The notes: generated by a model from the sequence alone, not told the origin. 64,000 nucleotides of DNA from Alcanivorax sp. S71-1-4 (GCF_009846755.1 NZ_AQOR01000018.1:1-64000), one strand, 5' to 3'; numbered from the stretch's first letter, positions 27,190-38,886 are shown. A program made the numbers and translations.

Positions 27190-29889
27190 TCAGGCCCGGG
27201 CGGGGTTGACCTTGTCCGCGCTGATGCCGAATTCCTGCATCGCCTTGCTGACCACCGACACCTCCAGCTCCCCGGCATCCGCCAGGGCTTTCAGTGCCGC
27301 GAGGGTGACAAAGCGACGGTCCACTTCGAAAAATTCGCGCAGCTTGGCACGCGAATCACTGCGACCGAAACCGTCCGTGCCCAGCACCTTGTAGGGGGCG
27401 CTGATATAGGGGCGGATCTGGTCGGCATAGATCTTCATGTAATCGGTGGCTGCCACCACCGGACCACTGCGGCCTTCCAGGCATTGGGCAACCCAGCTCT
27501 GACGCGGCTTGTCTTCCGGATGCAGCATGTTCCAGCGCTCGGCGTCCATCCCGTCACGGCGCAGCTCGTTGAAGCTGGTGACACTCCAGACATCCGCCTC
27601 AATGCCGTATTGCTCACGCAGGATATCCGCAGCCGCTTCGACCTCGCGCAAAATAGTCCCGGCCCCGAGCAACTGCACCCGTTTCGCCGCTTTCTTGCCC
27701 TTGCCGGCCTTGCCTTCGCGCAGCAGGTACATGCCTTTGCGAATGCCTTCCTCGGCACCGTCCGGCATCGGCGGATGCACGTAGTTTTCGTTCATCAGGG
27801 TGATGTAATAGAACACGTTTTCCTGCTCGCCATACATCCGGCGCAGACCGTCCTGCAGGATCACCGCCAGCTCATAGCCGTAGGCCGGGTCATAGCTGAC
27901 ACAGTTGGGCACGGTGCTGGAGAGGATATGGCTGTGGCCGTCCTGATGCTGCAGGCCCTCGCCGTTGAGCGTGGTGCGGCCCGCCGTTGCGCCGAGCAGA
28001 AAACCGCGCGCCTGCAGGTCACCGGCGGCCCAGGCCAGATCACCGACGCGCTGGAAGCCGAACATGGAGTAGAAAATGTAGAACGGCACCAGCGGCAGAT
28101 TGTGGTTGCTGTAGCTGGTCGCCGCCGCCATCCAGCCGGACATGGCACCGGCTTCGTTGATGCCTTCTTCGAGAATGCGGCCCTTGGTGTCTTCGCGGTA
28201 GTACATGACCTGGCCGGCATCTTCTGGCTGGTATTTCTGGCCACCGGCAGAATAGATACCCAGTTGCCGGAACATGCCTTCCATGCCGAAGGTACGCGCT
28301 TCATCCGGCACGATGGGCACAACACGTTCACCGATGCCCTTTTCCTTGATGACCGCCGACAACATGCGCACAAATGCCATGGTGGTGGACAGTTCACGCT
28401 CGCCACTGCCTTCCAGGAAGGTATTGAACACACTGAGTGCGGGCACCGGCAGGGTTTCTGATTCGCGCCGGCGCACCGGTACGCTGCCACCGAGCGCCTT
28501 GCGGCGTTCGCGCAAATAGCGCAACTCGGCGCTGTCTTCGTCCGGCCGGTAATACGGCAGGGTTTCCAGTTCCTTGTCGGAGAAGGACATGTTGAAGCGG
28601 TCACGGAAGCCCTTGAGGCTGTCCAGGTCCAGCTTTTTCATCTGGTGTGCCTTGTTCACCGCTTCGCCGGCACCGGTGGCATACCCCTTGATGGTTTTCG
28701 CCAGGATCACCGTCGGCTGCCCGGTGTGGTTCACGGCCGCGTGATAGGCGGCGTAGACCTTGAACGGATCATGCCCGCCACGGTTCAGGGCGTAGATTTC
28801 CTCGTCGGTCATGTCAGCGACCATTTCCTTCAGCTCGGGGTATTTGCCGAAGAAATGCTCGCGGGTGTAGGCACCGCCGTTTTTCTTGTAGGCTTGGTAT
28901 TCGCCATCGACACACTCTTCCATGCGCCGGCGCAGCAGGCCCTGGGTGTCACGTTCCAGCAGCGGATCCCACAGACGGCCCCACACGACCTTGATCACGT
29001 TCCAGCCGGCCCCCCGGAACAGCCCTTCCAGTTCCTGGATGATCTTGCCGTTACCGCGTACCGGCCCGTCGAGCCGTTGCAGGTTGCAGTTGACCACGAA
29101 GATCAGGTTGTCCAGGTGCTCTCGGCCCGCCAGTGACAGTGCGCCGAGGGACTCCGGCTCGTCCATTTCACCGTCGCCGAGGAAAGCCCAGACCTTGCGC
29201 TGTTGCGACGGGATCAGTTCGCGGTTTTCCAGGTATTTCATGACGTGCGCCTGGTAGATCGCCTGGATCGGCCCCAGCCCCATGGACACGGTCGGGAACT
29301 GCCAGAAATCCGGCATCAGCCAGGGGTGCGGGTAGGACGACAGGCCCTCCCCGTCCACCTCACGGCGGAAATTATTCAGTTGCTCTTCGTTGATGCGGCC
29401 TTCCAGGAAGGCGTGGGCGTAGATGCCCGGTGCAGAGTGGCCCTGGTAGTAGACCAGGTCGCCGCCGTGTTCCTCGGTGGGCGCACGGAAAAAATGGTTC
29501 AGGCCGACATCGTACAGCGTCGCCGACGAGGCAAAGGACGCGATGTGACCGCCAAGTTCGTCATCGTTGAGGTTCGCGCGCATCACCGTGGCCAGCGCGT
29601 TCCAGCGCACCAGGGAACGGATGCGGCGTTCCATGAACATGTCGCCGGGGAACGTGGCTTCGTCGCGGGTATCAATGGTGTTCAGGTAGGGAGTGTGAAG
29701 ATGGGAACGGTACAGGCCCTGATCCTGGGCAATGTCGGTAAGGCGGTTCAGCAGCCAGGTGGCTCGCTCGGGGCCCTCTTCTTCCACCACGGAGCTGAGG
29801 GCTTCCAGCCATTCGCGGGTTTCGTCCGGGTCGGTATCGTCAAAAAAAGCGTCGAGAATCTTGTTATTGAATACGCCACGTTTCTTCAT
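27190..29889 (-). CDS. aceE: Pyruvate dehydrogenase E1 (homodimeric type)
   Basis: 899 residues, the usual size for the homodimeric AceE of gammaproteobacteria. The thiamine-diphosphate motif GDGEMDEPESLGAL through LIFVVNCNLQ is clear. It decarboxylates pyruvate and passes the acetyl group to AceF. I chose the ATG at 29887-29889 (MKKRGVFNNKILDAFFDDTD); an upstream in-frame ATG adds an unlikely 27-residue leader. A GAAACATGTTTC palindrome lies about 165 bases upstream. Confidence 0.98.
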   Translation of the reverse strand: MKKRGVFNNKILDAFFDDTDPDETREWLEALSSVVEEEGPERATWLLNRLTDIAQDQGLYRSHLHTPYLNTIDTRDEATFPGDMFMERRIRSLVRWNALATVMRANLNDDELGGHIASFASSATLYDVGLNHFFRAPTEEHGGDLVYYQGHSAPGIYAHAFLEGRINEEQLNNFRREVDGEGLSSYPHPWLMPDFWQFPTVSMGLGPIQAIYQAHVMKYLENRELIPSQQRKVWAFLGDGEMDEPESLGALSLAGREHLDNLIFVVNCNLQRLDGPVRGNGKIIQELEGLFRGAGWNVIKVVWGRLWDPLLERDTQGLLRRRMEECVDGEYQAYKKNGGAYTREHFFGKYPELKEMVADMTDEEIYALNRGGHDPFKVYAAYHAAVNHTGQPTVILAKTIKGYATGAGEAVNKAHQMKKLDLDSLKGFRDRFNMSFSDKELETLPYYRPDEDSAELRYLRERRKALGGSVPVRRRESETLPVPALSVFNTFLEGSGERELSTTMAFVRMLSAVIKEKGIGERVVPIVPDEARTFGMEGMFRQLGIYSAGGQKYQPEDAGQVMYYREDTKGRILEEGINEAGAMSGWMAAATSYSNHNLPLVPFYIFYSMFGFQRVGDLAWAAGDLQARGFLLGATAGRTTLNGEGLQHQDGHSHILSSTVPNCVSYDPAYGYELAVILQDGLRRMYGEQENVFYYITLMNENYVHPPMPDGAEEGIRKGMYLLREGKAGKGKKAAKRVQLLGAGTILREVEAAADILREQYGIEADVWSVTSFNELRRDGMDAERWNMLHPEDKPRQSWVAQCLEGRSGPVVAATDYMKIYADQIRPYISAPYKVLGTDGFGRSDSRAKLREFFEVDRRFVTLAALKALADAGELEVSVVSKAMQEFGISADKVNPARA

Positions 29890-30052
29890 GGGGTGATGCG
29901 TCCTTCTCGCTGTACCCGGGTTGACCAGGCATGGACTCACCAGGGCGGGGGTCACCCGACCATCTGGCATGGTGTGATCGGCGCGCGGGGTGGGCGCACC
30001 TTGGCGCCAATCCTGACGCAGTGTGACTTCCGGGTCAACTTAGATAAAGGTC

Positions 30053-30064
30053 GAAACATGTTTC
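30053..30064. promoter_or_regulatory. Palindromic operator candidate upstream of aceE
   Basis: GAAACATGTTTC is a perfect 12-bp palindrome, about 165 bases before the aceE start. Its form GAAAC-N2-GTTTC resembles the published PsrA-type motif (fatty-acid regulator in Pseudomonas). On the minus strand TTGATT and, 18 bases later, TTATCT flank or overlap it as possible promoter boxes. Whether a PsrA homologue acts here is inference. Confidence 0.4.
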
Positions 30065-30109
30065 AAATCAACCGACTAGACCTCCCGTCACAGGCCGGCA
30101 TCTGGCCGG

Positions 30110-30958
30110 TCAGCCGGCCAGCACCGTCCACAAGGCACCGAGAATCAACCAGATAGCCAGGCAACGCAGCAGCATGCTCTGGAGCGCCTCAAGCTGGCTC
30201 GGCCCCTGCTCGGCGTCAACGCTGTCCAGCGCCGGGATATCCAGTGCAGCCGCCGCCGCATCGTTGAGCAACGCCTCGCTGTTATCCAGTTGCAGGATGC
30301 GCCCGCGCACGACGTCAGCGACCCGGCCGAAGTCGCCCGCCAGCGCCAGGCACAGCACCAGCAGGCGGGCCGGCATCCAGAACAGCGCGGTGTGCATCAT
30401 CCACGCCGGCCCCTGGCGATCCTCGTCATCGTTGCGCAGCATGGCCAGGTTCAGCACGTACAGCAGCGCGGCCCAGTAGCCCAGTGTCAGCAGCCAGAAG
30501 ATCGTGGCGAACAGTTGCCGCGCATCCTGCTGCAGCACACGGCGCAGCAGCGCGCCGAAATAACCGGGGTCCTCCGGCGCACCGGCCATGCCGAAATGCG
30601 CCTCGGCGCCTTCGGCCAAACGCGCCGGGTCGTTCATGCGGCTGCGTACCAGCAGGTCGTCCACGTGGCGGAATTCACTTTCGCCACCGAGCAGCCAGAG
30701 CAGCAGCAAGCCCCCGGCGATGAATCCCGGCAGGCCCCAGAGGATGTCGTGCAGCAGCGCCAATACCAGCGCCACCACCAGTACCGGCAGCGCCACCAGC
30801 ACCAGCCAGCGCACCACGCCGGCCAGCCCGAACGGGTCGACCTTGTCGCGCCAGCGGTCCAGCACCTGACTGACCCGGTGGCGATCGAGCATCCATTGCG
30901 GCCAGGTGAAGTCCAGGCGCCTGAGCGCCAGCACCAGCAACAGCACCAGGAATTTCAT
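30110..30958 (-). CDS. ampE: AmpE-like regulatory membrane protein
   Basis: 282 residues with about four hydrophobic helices (the second pair about 60-90, then 155-200, and a final one at 260-280). The N-terminus MKFLVLLLVLALRRLDFTWP and the GYFGALLRRVLQQDARQLFATIFWLLTLGYWAALLY region match AmpE. The start overlaps the ampD stop by 4 bases (ATGA). AmpE is an inner-membrane protein linked to beta-lactamase signalling; its exact role is unclear. Confidence 0.88.
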   Translation of the reverse strand: MKFLVLLLVLALRRLDFTWPQWMLDRHRVSQVLDRWRDKVDPFGLAGVVRWLVLVALPVLVVALVLALLHDILWGLPGFIAGGLLLLWLLGGESEFRHVDDLLVRSRMNDPARLAEGAEAHFGMAGAPEDPGYFGALLRRVLQQDARQLFATIFWLLTLGYWAALLYVLNLAMLRNDDEDRQGPAWMMHTALFWMPARLLVLCLALAGDFGRVADVVRGRILQLDNSEALLNDAAAAALDIPALDSVDAEQGPSQLEALQSMLLRCLAIWLILGALWTVLAG

Positions 30959-31521
30959 TGTTCTGTGTCCTCCTTGGCCGCGAGCAGGCCTGCCAGCCGC
31001 GTCCAGTCAAAAGCCGGGCCGGGATCGGTCTTGCGACCCGGCGCGATATCGCTGTGGCCCACTATCGCATCTGCGGCGATGGCCGGGTAGGCCCGGCGCA
31101 GGACATGGATCAACGCCGCCAGTTGCCGATACTGGTCATCGGTATAGGGCATATCGTCGGTCCCTTCCAGCTCGATGCCGATGGCAAAATCGTTACAGTT
31201 GTCACGCCCTCGCCACTGCGACCGGCCGGCATGCCATGCACGGCGATCGCAGGCCACGTACTGACGCACTGCGCCGTCGCGGCAGATCAGAAAATGCGAG
31301 GACACTTCCAGGCCGGCGATGCTGGCGAAGTACGGATGCGCATCAGGATCCAGCCGGTTGGTGAACAGCTCGTCGATGTGCGGGCCACCGAATTCACCCG
31401 GCGGCAGGCTGATGTTGTGCACCACGATCAGGGAGATGTCGGCCGGGTCCGGGCGGTCGCCGGCGTTGGGGGAATCCAGGCGGCGGGCCTGGTCGAGCCA
31501 GTGGTCGGTGAGTGTCAGCAC
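30955..31521 (-). CDS. ampD: 1,6-anhydro-N-acetylmuramyl-L-alanine amidase AmpD
   Basis: 188 residues, the normal AmpD size. The zinc site is visible: His in LIVVHNISLPPG, His in GHSDIAPGRKTDPG, and the Asp of KTDPGP. WHAGRSQWRGRDNCNDFAIGIELEG is the family core. It cleaves the amide between anhydroMurNAc and the peptide in the cytoplasm, following import by AmpG. It lies upstream of ampE with a 4-base overlap. Loss of AmpD raises AmpC in other bacteria, but no ampC is here. Confidence 0.97.
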   Translation of the reverse strand: MLTLTDHWLDQARRLDSPNAGDRPDPADISLIVVHNISLPPGEFGGPHIDELFTNRLDPDAHPYFASIAGLEVSSHFLICRDGAVRQYVACDRRAWHAGRSQWRGRDNCNDFAIGIELEGTDDMPYTDDQYRQLAALIHVLRRAYPAIAADAIVGHSDIAPGRKTDPGPAFDWTRLAGLLAAKEDTEQ

Positions 31522-31564
31522 GGCGTATCCGGTCGGCGATGCGTGGGTGCCGTACCGGTCGTCC

Positions 31565-33838
31565 TCAGGGCTGCGGCGTGCGCTGCAGCCTGCGCAGGTC
31601 GCCGATCACGGCTTCCAGCGCCCGGTCGAACAGGGCGCCTTCCTCGATGAGTTTAGCGGCCCCGTCCTGCAGCGCAACGGCCAGCGACATGGCGCTGTGC
31701 TCGCAGACCTTGATGCCGCGCCGGTTGATAAACACCATCTTGTCGCCACTGCGCAGGTTGGCCGCCAGCCGGCAACGCTGGGCGGTATCGCCGTCGCTGA
31801 ACTCCACCCACTGACCCGGCCGCAACCCGCGCAGCGCACGGACCTGCGGATGATCCGCCGGCAGTGCCCTGTCGGCAGCCACCGGCACCGGGGCAACGCT
31901 TTCTTCGATCCGGGGCTTTTCCGGCGCCACCATTTCGCGGGCGGTCTCCAGCCCCTGCAACAATTGCTGGTGCAGTTGTTGTAACCCGCCCAGCAGATCG
32001 CGGGTTTCCAGTGCATCGTAGCTGATGCGCTCCAGGCCGCTTTTCAGGCTGTTGAGCAGTTTCGGGCTGAGCGCCTTCAAGCGCTCCAGTGCTGCCTGCT
32101 CCCGGTGCGGCAACACGGACCAGACCACGGCATCGACCACTTTGACGTCCCGTGCCCAGTTTTCTGACTGGTCTCCCTCACGCAGACAGGTGAGGTACAG
32201 CACCTGCTGCCATGCCTGCCGCAGCAAGCGCACCGCCAGGCCCGGCAAGGGCCGTCCGGCCATGCGCGCGTCGAGCACCTCGGCCACCGCCAGCCGCGCG
32301 CTGTCAGCACGGGCACGGCCTTCTTCCACTTCACGCAACCGCGCCTCGACACGCTCTGTGTGCTGTGTCTGCCGCTGAAAGAATTCACCGAACTCGGCCA
32401 GCAGCGTGGCAAACAGCGATACGTCTTCTTCGTAGTCGTTGAGGATGCGAAAGACAGCCTGCTCGATCTGCTGATACAGATCGTCGTCCAGCCCCTGGGC
32501 CGGGCTCCACTGGGCACCGGCCCGTGCCAGCGTGTTGAGCAGTTGCCGCGCGGGATGGTCATCATTGCTGAAAAAACGCTTGTCGCTGATCGCCACTTTC
32601 AACAACGGAATCTGCAAGCGGCTGATCAGCGCCTTGACCTCTGTGGCCAGCCCCTGATCGTCGAGGATAAAATCAAACAGCATCGAGACTAGGTTGATGA
32701 CGTCGTCATCGGCCTGCTCCAGTGCGTGCACGCTGTCGCCACCGAGCTCGCTTTCCAGCAGGGTGGACAGCCCTGCGCGCACATCCACGTCTTCCGGCTG
32801 GTCCAGGTTTTCGCGCGCTTCAATGGAGGACTCCAGCCGTTGCAGCCGGTTGAGCATGCCCATCAGCTCGCTGGAGTTGACCGGTGTCACCTGTGTGCCC
32901 GGCGCCAGCGGTGCGCCGTTCACTACCGGCACCCCGTTGTGCATGACCGCGATATTGGTCGGCCCGTCACCGGCCGGCGCAACAGGCATTCCCTCGGGCA
33001 GCGCCAGCCCCGTGCCACCGCCCGGCAGACGCAGCGCCGACAACAGTTCCTGCAACAGCCCGAACATCTGGGCACCGTCGGCAGGCTCGGCCACGCTGGC
33101 CGCACCGGCGGCGGGCCGCGCGGCAGCAGAGGGCCGGGCCGGGCGAATCGGGGGCGCTTTCAGATCAGGCAGGATACCCGCGTCCACCAGGCACTGGTTC
33201 GCCTCGCTGACAACAAAGCCGATTTCCGACAGCACCATGCGCTCGAACAGCTTGAACACAATCAGGGCGCTGCGGATGTCCATCTCCAGCTTGTCCACGC
33301 ACTCGCGGAAACACTCCGCTACCTGGCGCGGTTCCAGTGGATTGTGCCGCTCACCAAACTCCCTGCGCCCCTCGAACAGGTACTCCAGGCGGTGATTGAA
33401 AATACGCAGCTGCTGCTCACAGGGGCCGCGCACCCGGCGCGCCATGTTGTCGATGGCGACGCCGGTTTCCACTTCGTCTTCATTGACCAGCGCCAGGCTG
33501 TCGATATCGATGTCCTGATTATCCAGCACGCCATTGCCGCGTTCGCTGGCCAGCGCCCGGAAACTGTTGTGCAGTGCTTGGCGGAAACCGGCTTCCAGGC
33601 CAGCACGCTTGACGCGCAATTCCCGCATGGCATCAAAGTAACGGTCACGCTCGCCATCGGCGGCGGATTCCGCCAGATCAAACAGCCGGTCGTCGGCACC
33701 GTCGAGCATGCCGGAGAGGTATTTGCCGAGCAGTTCTGTAGCGCGTTGCTGCACCTTGTCCAGCGGACGCGGCAATTGGCGCGGGCTGCTCTCGGACTTG
33801 CCGCCTTCCACGGGCATGAGACGGGCTACCTTTTTCAT
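31565..33838 (-). CDS. DUF1631 family protein
   Basis: 757 residues, large, soluble and mostly helical, with no membrane segment. The family is DUF1631, found beside ampD and nadC in Pseudomonas relatives. The C-terminal 90 residues (LRPGQWVEFSDGDTAQRCRL through INRRGIKV) form a small beta domain resembling PilZ-like folds. A Gly/Ala/Pro-rich linker is near residue 230. I chose the ATG at 33836-33838 (MKKVARLMP), which has GGTGGAG upstream. Function unknown. Confidence 0.85.
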   Translation of the reverse strand: MKKVARLMPVEGGKSESSPRQLPRPLDKVQQRATELLGKYLSGMLDGADDRLFDLAESAADGERDRYFDAMRELRVKRAGLEAGFRQALHNSFRALASERGNGVLDNQDIDIDSLALVNEDEVETGVAIDNMARRVRGPCEQQLRIFNHRLEYLFEGRREFGERHNPLEPRQVAECFRECVDKLEMDIRSALIVFKLFERMVLSEIGFVVSEANQCLVDAGILPDLKAPPIRPARPSAAARPAAGAASVAEPADGAQMFGLLQELLSALRLPGGGTGLALPEGMPVAPAGDGPTNIAVMHNGVPVVNGAPLAPGTQVTPVNSSELMGMLNRLQRLESSIEARENLDQPEDVDVRAGLSTLLESELGGDSVHALEQADDDVINLVSMLFDFILDDQGLATEVKALISRLQIPLLKVAISDKRFFSNDDHPARQLLNTLARAGAQWSPAQGLDDDLYQQIEQAVFRILNDYEEDVSLFATLLAEFGEFFQRQTQHTERVEARLREVEEGRARADSARLAVAEVLDARMAGRPLPGLAVRLLRQAWQQVLYLTCLREGDQSENWARDVKVVDAVVWSVLPHREQAALERLKALSPKLLNSLKSGLERISYDALETRDLLGGLQQLHQQLLQGLETAREMVAPEKPRIEESVAPVPVAADRALPADHPQVRALRGLRPGQWVEFSDGDTAQRCRLAANLRSGDKMVFINRRGIKVCEHSAMSLAVALQDGAAKLIEEGALFDRALEAVIGDLRRLQRTPQP

Positions 33839-34193
33839 GACACGCTCCACCTGGTACTGCCTGAGCGGTGAGTCAGTGCACACTGCACGACCCGTGACCC
33901 GGCGGCCGGCTTTTCATGGGAATGACTGTTCAGGGCACGCTAACACGGCTTAGGGTGAACGGATTATGAACGGGTTGGCATATCAGTATTATTACTGAGC
34001 CGCACTCGACGACCGGCGCTAACCCGGGGGCGACAGCGCCCACCAGCATCCGCTAGGCTTGCAGCGGGACAGGTGCCAGGACAGGGGTTCGGGCGCAGGG
34101 GACATCTTTGGGTGCGTGCATGCCTGCACTCACCCATTCAGCGCAGGTCAGGATTGCGGACCGCTCGGTACCGCCTCGCCAGGAGTTGTGGAA
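33839..34193. other. Intergenic region with operator-like and RNA-hairpin candidates
   Basis: This gap divides the leftward DUF1631 gene from the rightward symporter. It contains a perfect inverted repeat TCAGTA-TTAT-TACTGA (33983-33998) and an 11-bp stem with one mismatch (GGGTGCGTGCA/TGCACTCACCC, loop TGCC, 34110-34135). No gene is visible. I looked for a glycine riboswitch, often found before AGCS symporters, and did not recognise its conserved core. Confidence 0.5.
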
Positions 34194-36387
<2,194 letters not shown>

Positions 36388-36486
36388 GGCCCGGATGTAA
36401 AAAACCCGGTTCTTCACGCGAACCCGACCTGACACGAGCCGGTCACAGGTTAGACTGGATCTGTACTGGCTCCGACGGAGGTCACC

Positions 36487-36864
36487 ATGTCATCTCATCC
36501 AGGCACGACCCTGCTCATCGCGCTGTGCAGCACCGCCCTGCTGGCCACCGGCTGCGCGTCATCCAAGCGTGTGGTGATCGACGACAAGGGCGTGGACCCG
36601 GCCACCTACCAGCAGGATCTGGCGGAATGCCAGGCCATTGCCGATCAGGTCACCACGGGGCGTGATGCCGCAGGAGGCGCCCTGGGCGGCGCAGTGATTG
36701 GCGGTGCGCTGGGCGCGATCTTCGGCAACAGCGGCACCGCCGGGCGCATGGCCGGTGGCGGTGCCGTCATCGGCGGTGCCAGCAAGGCCGGCGAGGCCGA
36801 GCAGGAGAAGGGGCAGGTGTTGCGAAACTGCCTGCGTGGGCGGGGGTATCGGGTGCTGAATTAG
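36487..36864 (+). CDS. Glycine-zipper outer-membrane lipoprotein
   Basis: 125 residues. A lipobox LLATGC gives lipidated Cys at residue 23. The middle has a glycine zipper (GGALGGAVIGGALGAIFG and GRMAGGGAVIGGASKAG) typical of small envelope lipoproteins that insert a helical hairpin into membrane. The C-terminus CLRGRGYRVLN is shared by this family. GACGGAGG lies just upstream of the ATG. Its role in the envelope is unknown. Confidence 0.85.
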   Translation: MSSHPGTTLLIALCSTALLATGCASSKRVVIDDKGVDPATYQQDLAECQAIADQVTTGRDAAGGALGGAVIGGALGAIFGNSGTAGRMAGGGAVIGGASKAGEAEQEKGQVLRNCLRGRGYRVLN

Positions 36865-36877
36865 CCAATCCTGCACG

Positions 36878-38257
36878 CTAAGGGCACCAGTCATCCCCCA
36901 TTGCCCAAACCCGGGGCGAGAAGTTCATGTATATCTTATTGCCTTGAAAGATAAGAGCATGTTGCATATCGATATCCACCAGCATCATGAATAATACTGC
37001 TGCCAGCACAATGCCGCTCAATGCCCAGGCAAGAGACCTCCTGACTGGCGAGACCTGACCAGGCTCTCCGGTCGAAAAATAGCCCCATGTCCAACCCAAC
37101 ATCAGCGCGCAGAACAGCATGCTTATAGGAGTAATATAGTTGCCGGTAAACAAGCTCTGGATCAGTACCGTCAACCAAACAGCCAGCAACCCAACAGCCA
37201 CGGGATTATCCGGGTGTGAACGGCAAAACATGACCCCTTGATACAGTAAGCTGACCACCAAGGCCCCTATCAACAGGGTAACCGGCCACCCTAATGCGGC
37301 AGCCAAGAGCAATACAATATTATGTTCGTGTGAGACAACAAACCCTGTGCCACAGCTCAGCAAATGGTTGCCCGGCCCTGTCCATGGAGCAGTCATAGTA
37401 CCTTCCCACACATGACGCCAGATGCCCCATCGTCCGCCCGCTGCGGCCCAGTCTCGCCCGAAGGTCATCGTCGAGGGTAACGTCAAGCCAAGCAGATGTA
37501 TCAGCCAGAGCAACCCCAGATAGAACAATAATCCAACCCCGGCAGACCATGCGACAGCCAACCACCAGGCCTTCCTCAGCGCTGGCAGCAATATCCACAT
37601 GCCAATTAACGCGCCGATAACTGCCACCAGAACGGACCTGGACCCCGACAGGAACAACAGCCCCCACCAGAGCGCTGCAACCAGCAGTGTGAGTCGTCTC
37701 TTACCTGGAGCATCGTGGAAATAGAGACTCGCCGCCGGCAATATCAGTAAAGACCAACCCTGTAAATGACTGAAATAACGTACGTTGAAAAAAGCCTCAA
37801 ACACGAGCTGCCATTCCAACACACCTACATACAGATAGAAGAACAGGCTCTGTAAAACAATCAAACCCAGCCCCAGACATATCAGGGGAACACCTAACAT
37901 AGCGGCATTATCGAACTGACGCCCGGCAATTAGCCGAACACCGGCCACCGAGCGAGCAGCCATGATCACGAGCAGGATCAGACAAACCTCACGCCAGAAG
38001 TACCAGTTGCGACCCGTCACGACACCCACAAATAGAACCGCCAAGAGTATGACACCTGCAAGGCCACCTGAGGCAGAGGATAACGCTGGCACAGGTCTGT
38101 GCAGCCCGATAATGACCAGCCCAGAAAGCAACAGCAGTGAAAGGAAACGCTGGGAGTTGTAGATAACTGGCGGCATGCCGCCCGCAAAGTAGACCAGAGA
38201 TGCCAGCCAGCCCGCAGCCAGCAAGAAGAGCAACAGATCCGTTTTTCTTGATGTCAT
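36878..38257 (-). CDS. Wzy/O-antigen-ligase-family membrane protein, probable pilin O-oligosaccharyltransferase (TfpO/PilO-like)
   Basis: 459 residues with about eleven hydrophobic helices and a larger loop around residues 290-330 (WGIWRHVWEGTMTAPWTGPGNHLLSCGTGFVVSHEHNIVL in pieces), where ligases of this superfamily keep their catalytic His. HEHN there is a good candidate. Its position right after pilA, its length near the roughly 460 residues of TfpO, and the C-terminal Ser of the pilin all point to a pilin-specific glycosyl transferase. The gene is visibly richer in A/T than its neighbours, which suggests transfer. I chose the ATG at 38255-38257 (MTSRKTDLLLFLL). O-antigen ligase or polymerase is the alternative. 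Confidence 0.7.
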   Translation of the reverse strand: MTSRKTDLLLFLLAAGWLASLVYFAGGMPPVIYNSQRFLSLLLLSGLVIIGLHRPVPALSSASGGLAGVILLAVLFVGVVTGRNWYFWREVCLILLVIMAARSVAGVRLIAGRQFDNAAMLGVPLICLGLGLIVLQSLFFYLYVGVLEWQLVFEAFFNVRYFSHLQGWSLLILPAASLYFHDAPGKRRLTLLVAALWWGLLFLSGSRSVLVAVIGALIGMWILLPALRKAWWLAVAWSAGVGLLFYLGLLWLIHLLGLTLPSTMTFGRDWAAAGGRWGIWRHVWEGTMTAPWTGPGNHLLSCGTGFVVSHEHNIVLLLAAALGWPVTLLIGALVVSLLYQGVMFCRSHPDNPVAVGLLAVWLTVLIQSLFTGNYITPISMLFCALMLGWTWGYFSTGEPGQVSPVRRSLAWALSGIVLAAVLFMMLVDIDMQHALIFQGNKIYMNFSPRVWAMGDDWCP

Positions 38258-38271
38258 GATATTTTTCAATA

Positions 38272-38299
38272 AAAAAGGGAGGCTTCCGCCTCCCTTTTT
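38272..38299. terminator. Bidirectional terminator after pilA
   Basis: A perfect 12-bp stem AAAAAGGGAGGC/GCCTCCCTTTTT with loop TTCC lies 16 bases after the pilA stop and just before the ligase start. It should stop most pilA transcripts, so the ligase gene is expressed by read-through or from its own start site. Confidence 0.9.
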
Positions 38300-38314
38300 A
38301 AGTCCTGTCAAGTA

Positions 38315-38776
38315 TCAGCTCGCCGGGCAACCCGCAGGCGCGAAGCTGTCTTTCCAGCCAGCACCAGAGCTAGCTGTAGTAACGCAAGTCCATACACCTT
38401 CGGCATCACGGCTCCAGGTAATAACTGCACCATCAACAGCAGAGTTAGCGTTGCCACCCAAGGTGGCCTCTACGTCTACCACGCCAGCAGCGTTTGCCAC
38501 GGTGAAGGCGGACATAAGATTGGAACGTGCCGCATCAAAGCCAACAAAGAAATCCGTCGGGCCTTCATCGGTGGATGTCGTGGTTGGGTTACCACCACGC
38601 ATCAGGATCTCTTCAATAGCAGTCCGCACGCTGGATGCTTCACCTACAACCCGCTGCACCTGGGAGCGAGAAATATAGTCTTGGTATTGCGGAATCGCGA
38701 TCGCCGCCAGAATACCGATGATCGCCACCACGATCATCAGTTCGATCAACGTAAAACCTTTCTGCACCTGTTTCAT
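38315..38776 (-). CDS. pilA: Type IVa major pilin
   Basis: 153 residues. The leader MKQVQKG ends at the PilD cleavage point before [20 protein letters not shown], with Phe1 and Glu5 of the mature pilin in place. The C-terminal disulfide loop is formed by Cys131 and Cys150. The chain ends GCPAS, so the last residue is Ser, as in Pseudomonas pilins glycosylated by TfpO. It is divergent from pilB. A sigma54-like -24/-12 element lies about 95 bases upstream. Confidence 0.97.
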   Translation of the reverse strand: MKQVQKGFTLIELMIVVAIIGILAAIAIPQYQDYISRSQVQRVVGEASSVRTAIEEILMRGGNPTTTSTDEGPTDFFVGFDAARSNLMSAFTVANAAGVVDVEATLGGNANSAVDGAVITWSRDAEGVWTCVTTASSGAGWKDSFAPAGCPAS

Positions 38777-38870
38777 ACCAGTCTCTCCAGTCATCTTGGT
38801 TCTAAAGAATCTTTTTATTGACCCGCCCCCCCGGTCCAGTCCCCGGCGGCAGACGACGCAAACGTTTTAA

Positions 38871-38886
38871 TGCATATTGCAGGCCA
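38871..38886 (-). promoter_or_regulatory. Sigma54 (-24/-12) promoter candidate for pilA
   Basis: On the minus strand TGGCCTGCAATATGCA has GG and GC at the spacing required for sigma54 (consensus TGGCACG-N4-TTGCA). A start about 12 bases further would leave a leader of about 85 bases before pilA. Copies of TGTCA/TGACA cluster further upstream near 38974-39000, where PilR would be expected to bind. Confidence 0.5.

Noticed and set aside
33960..34193. Glycine riboswitch before the AGCS symporter
   Set aside because: The conserved glycine-aptamer core sequences could not be found; only an unassigned hairpin is present.
36400..36430. Terminator after nadC
   Set aside because: Only a 5-bp GGTTC/GAACC stem, no T-run after it.
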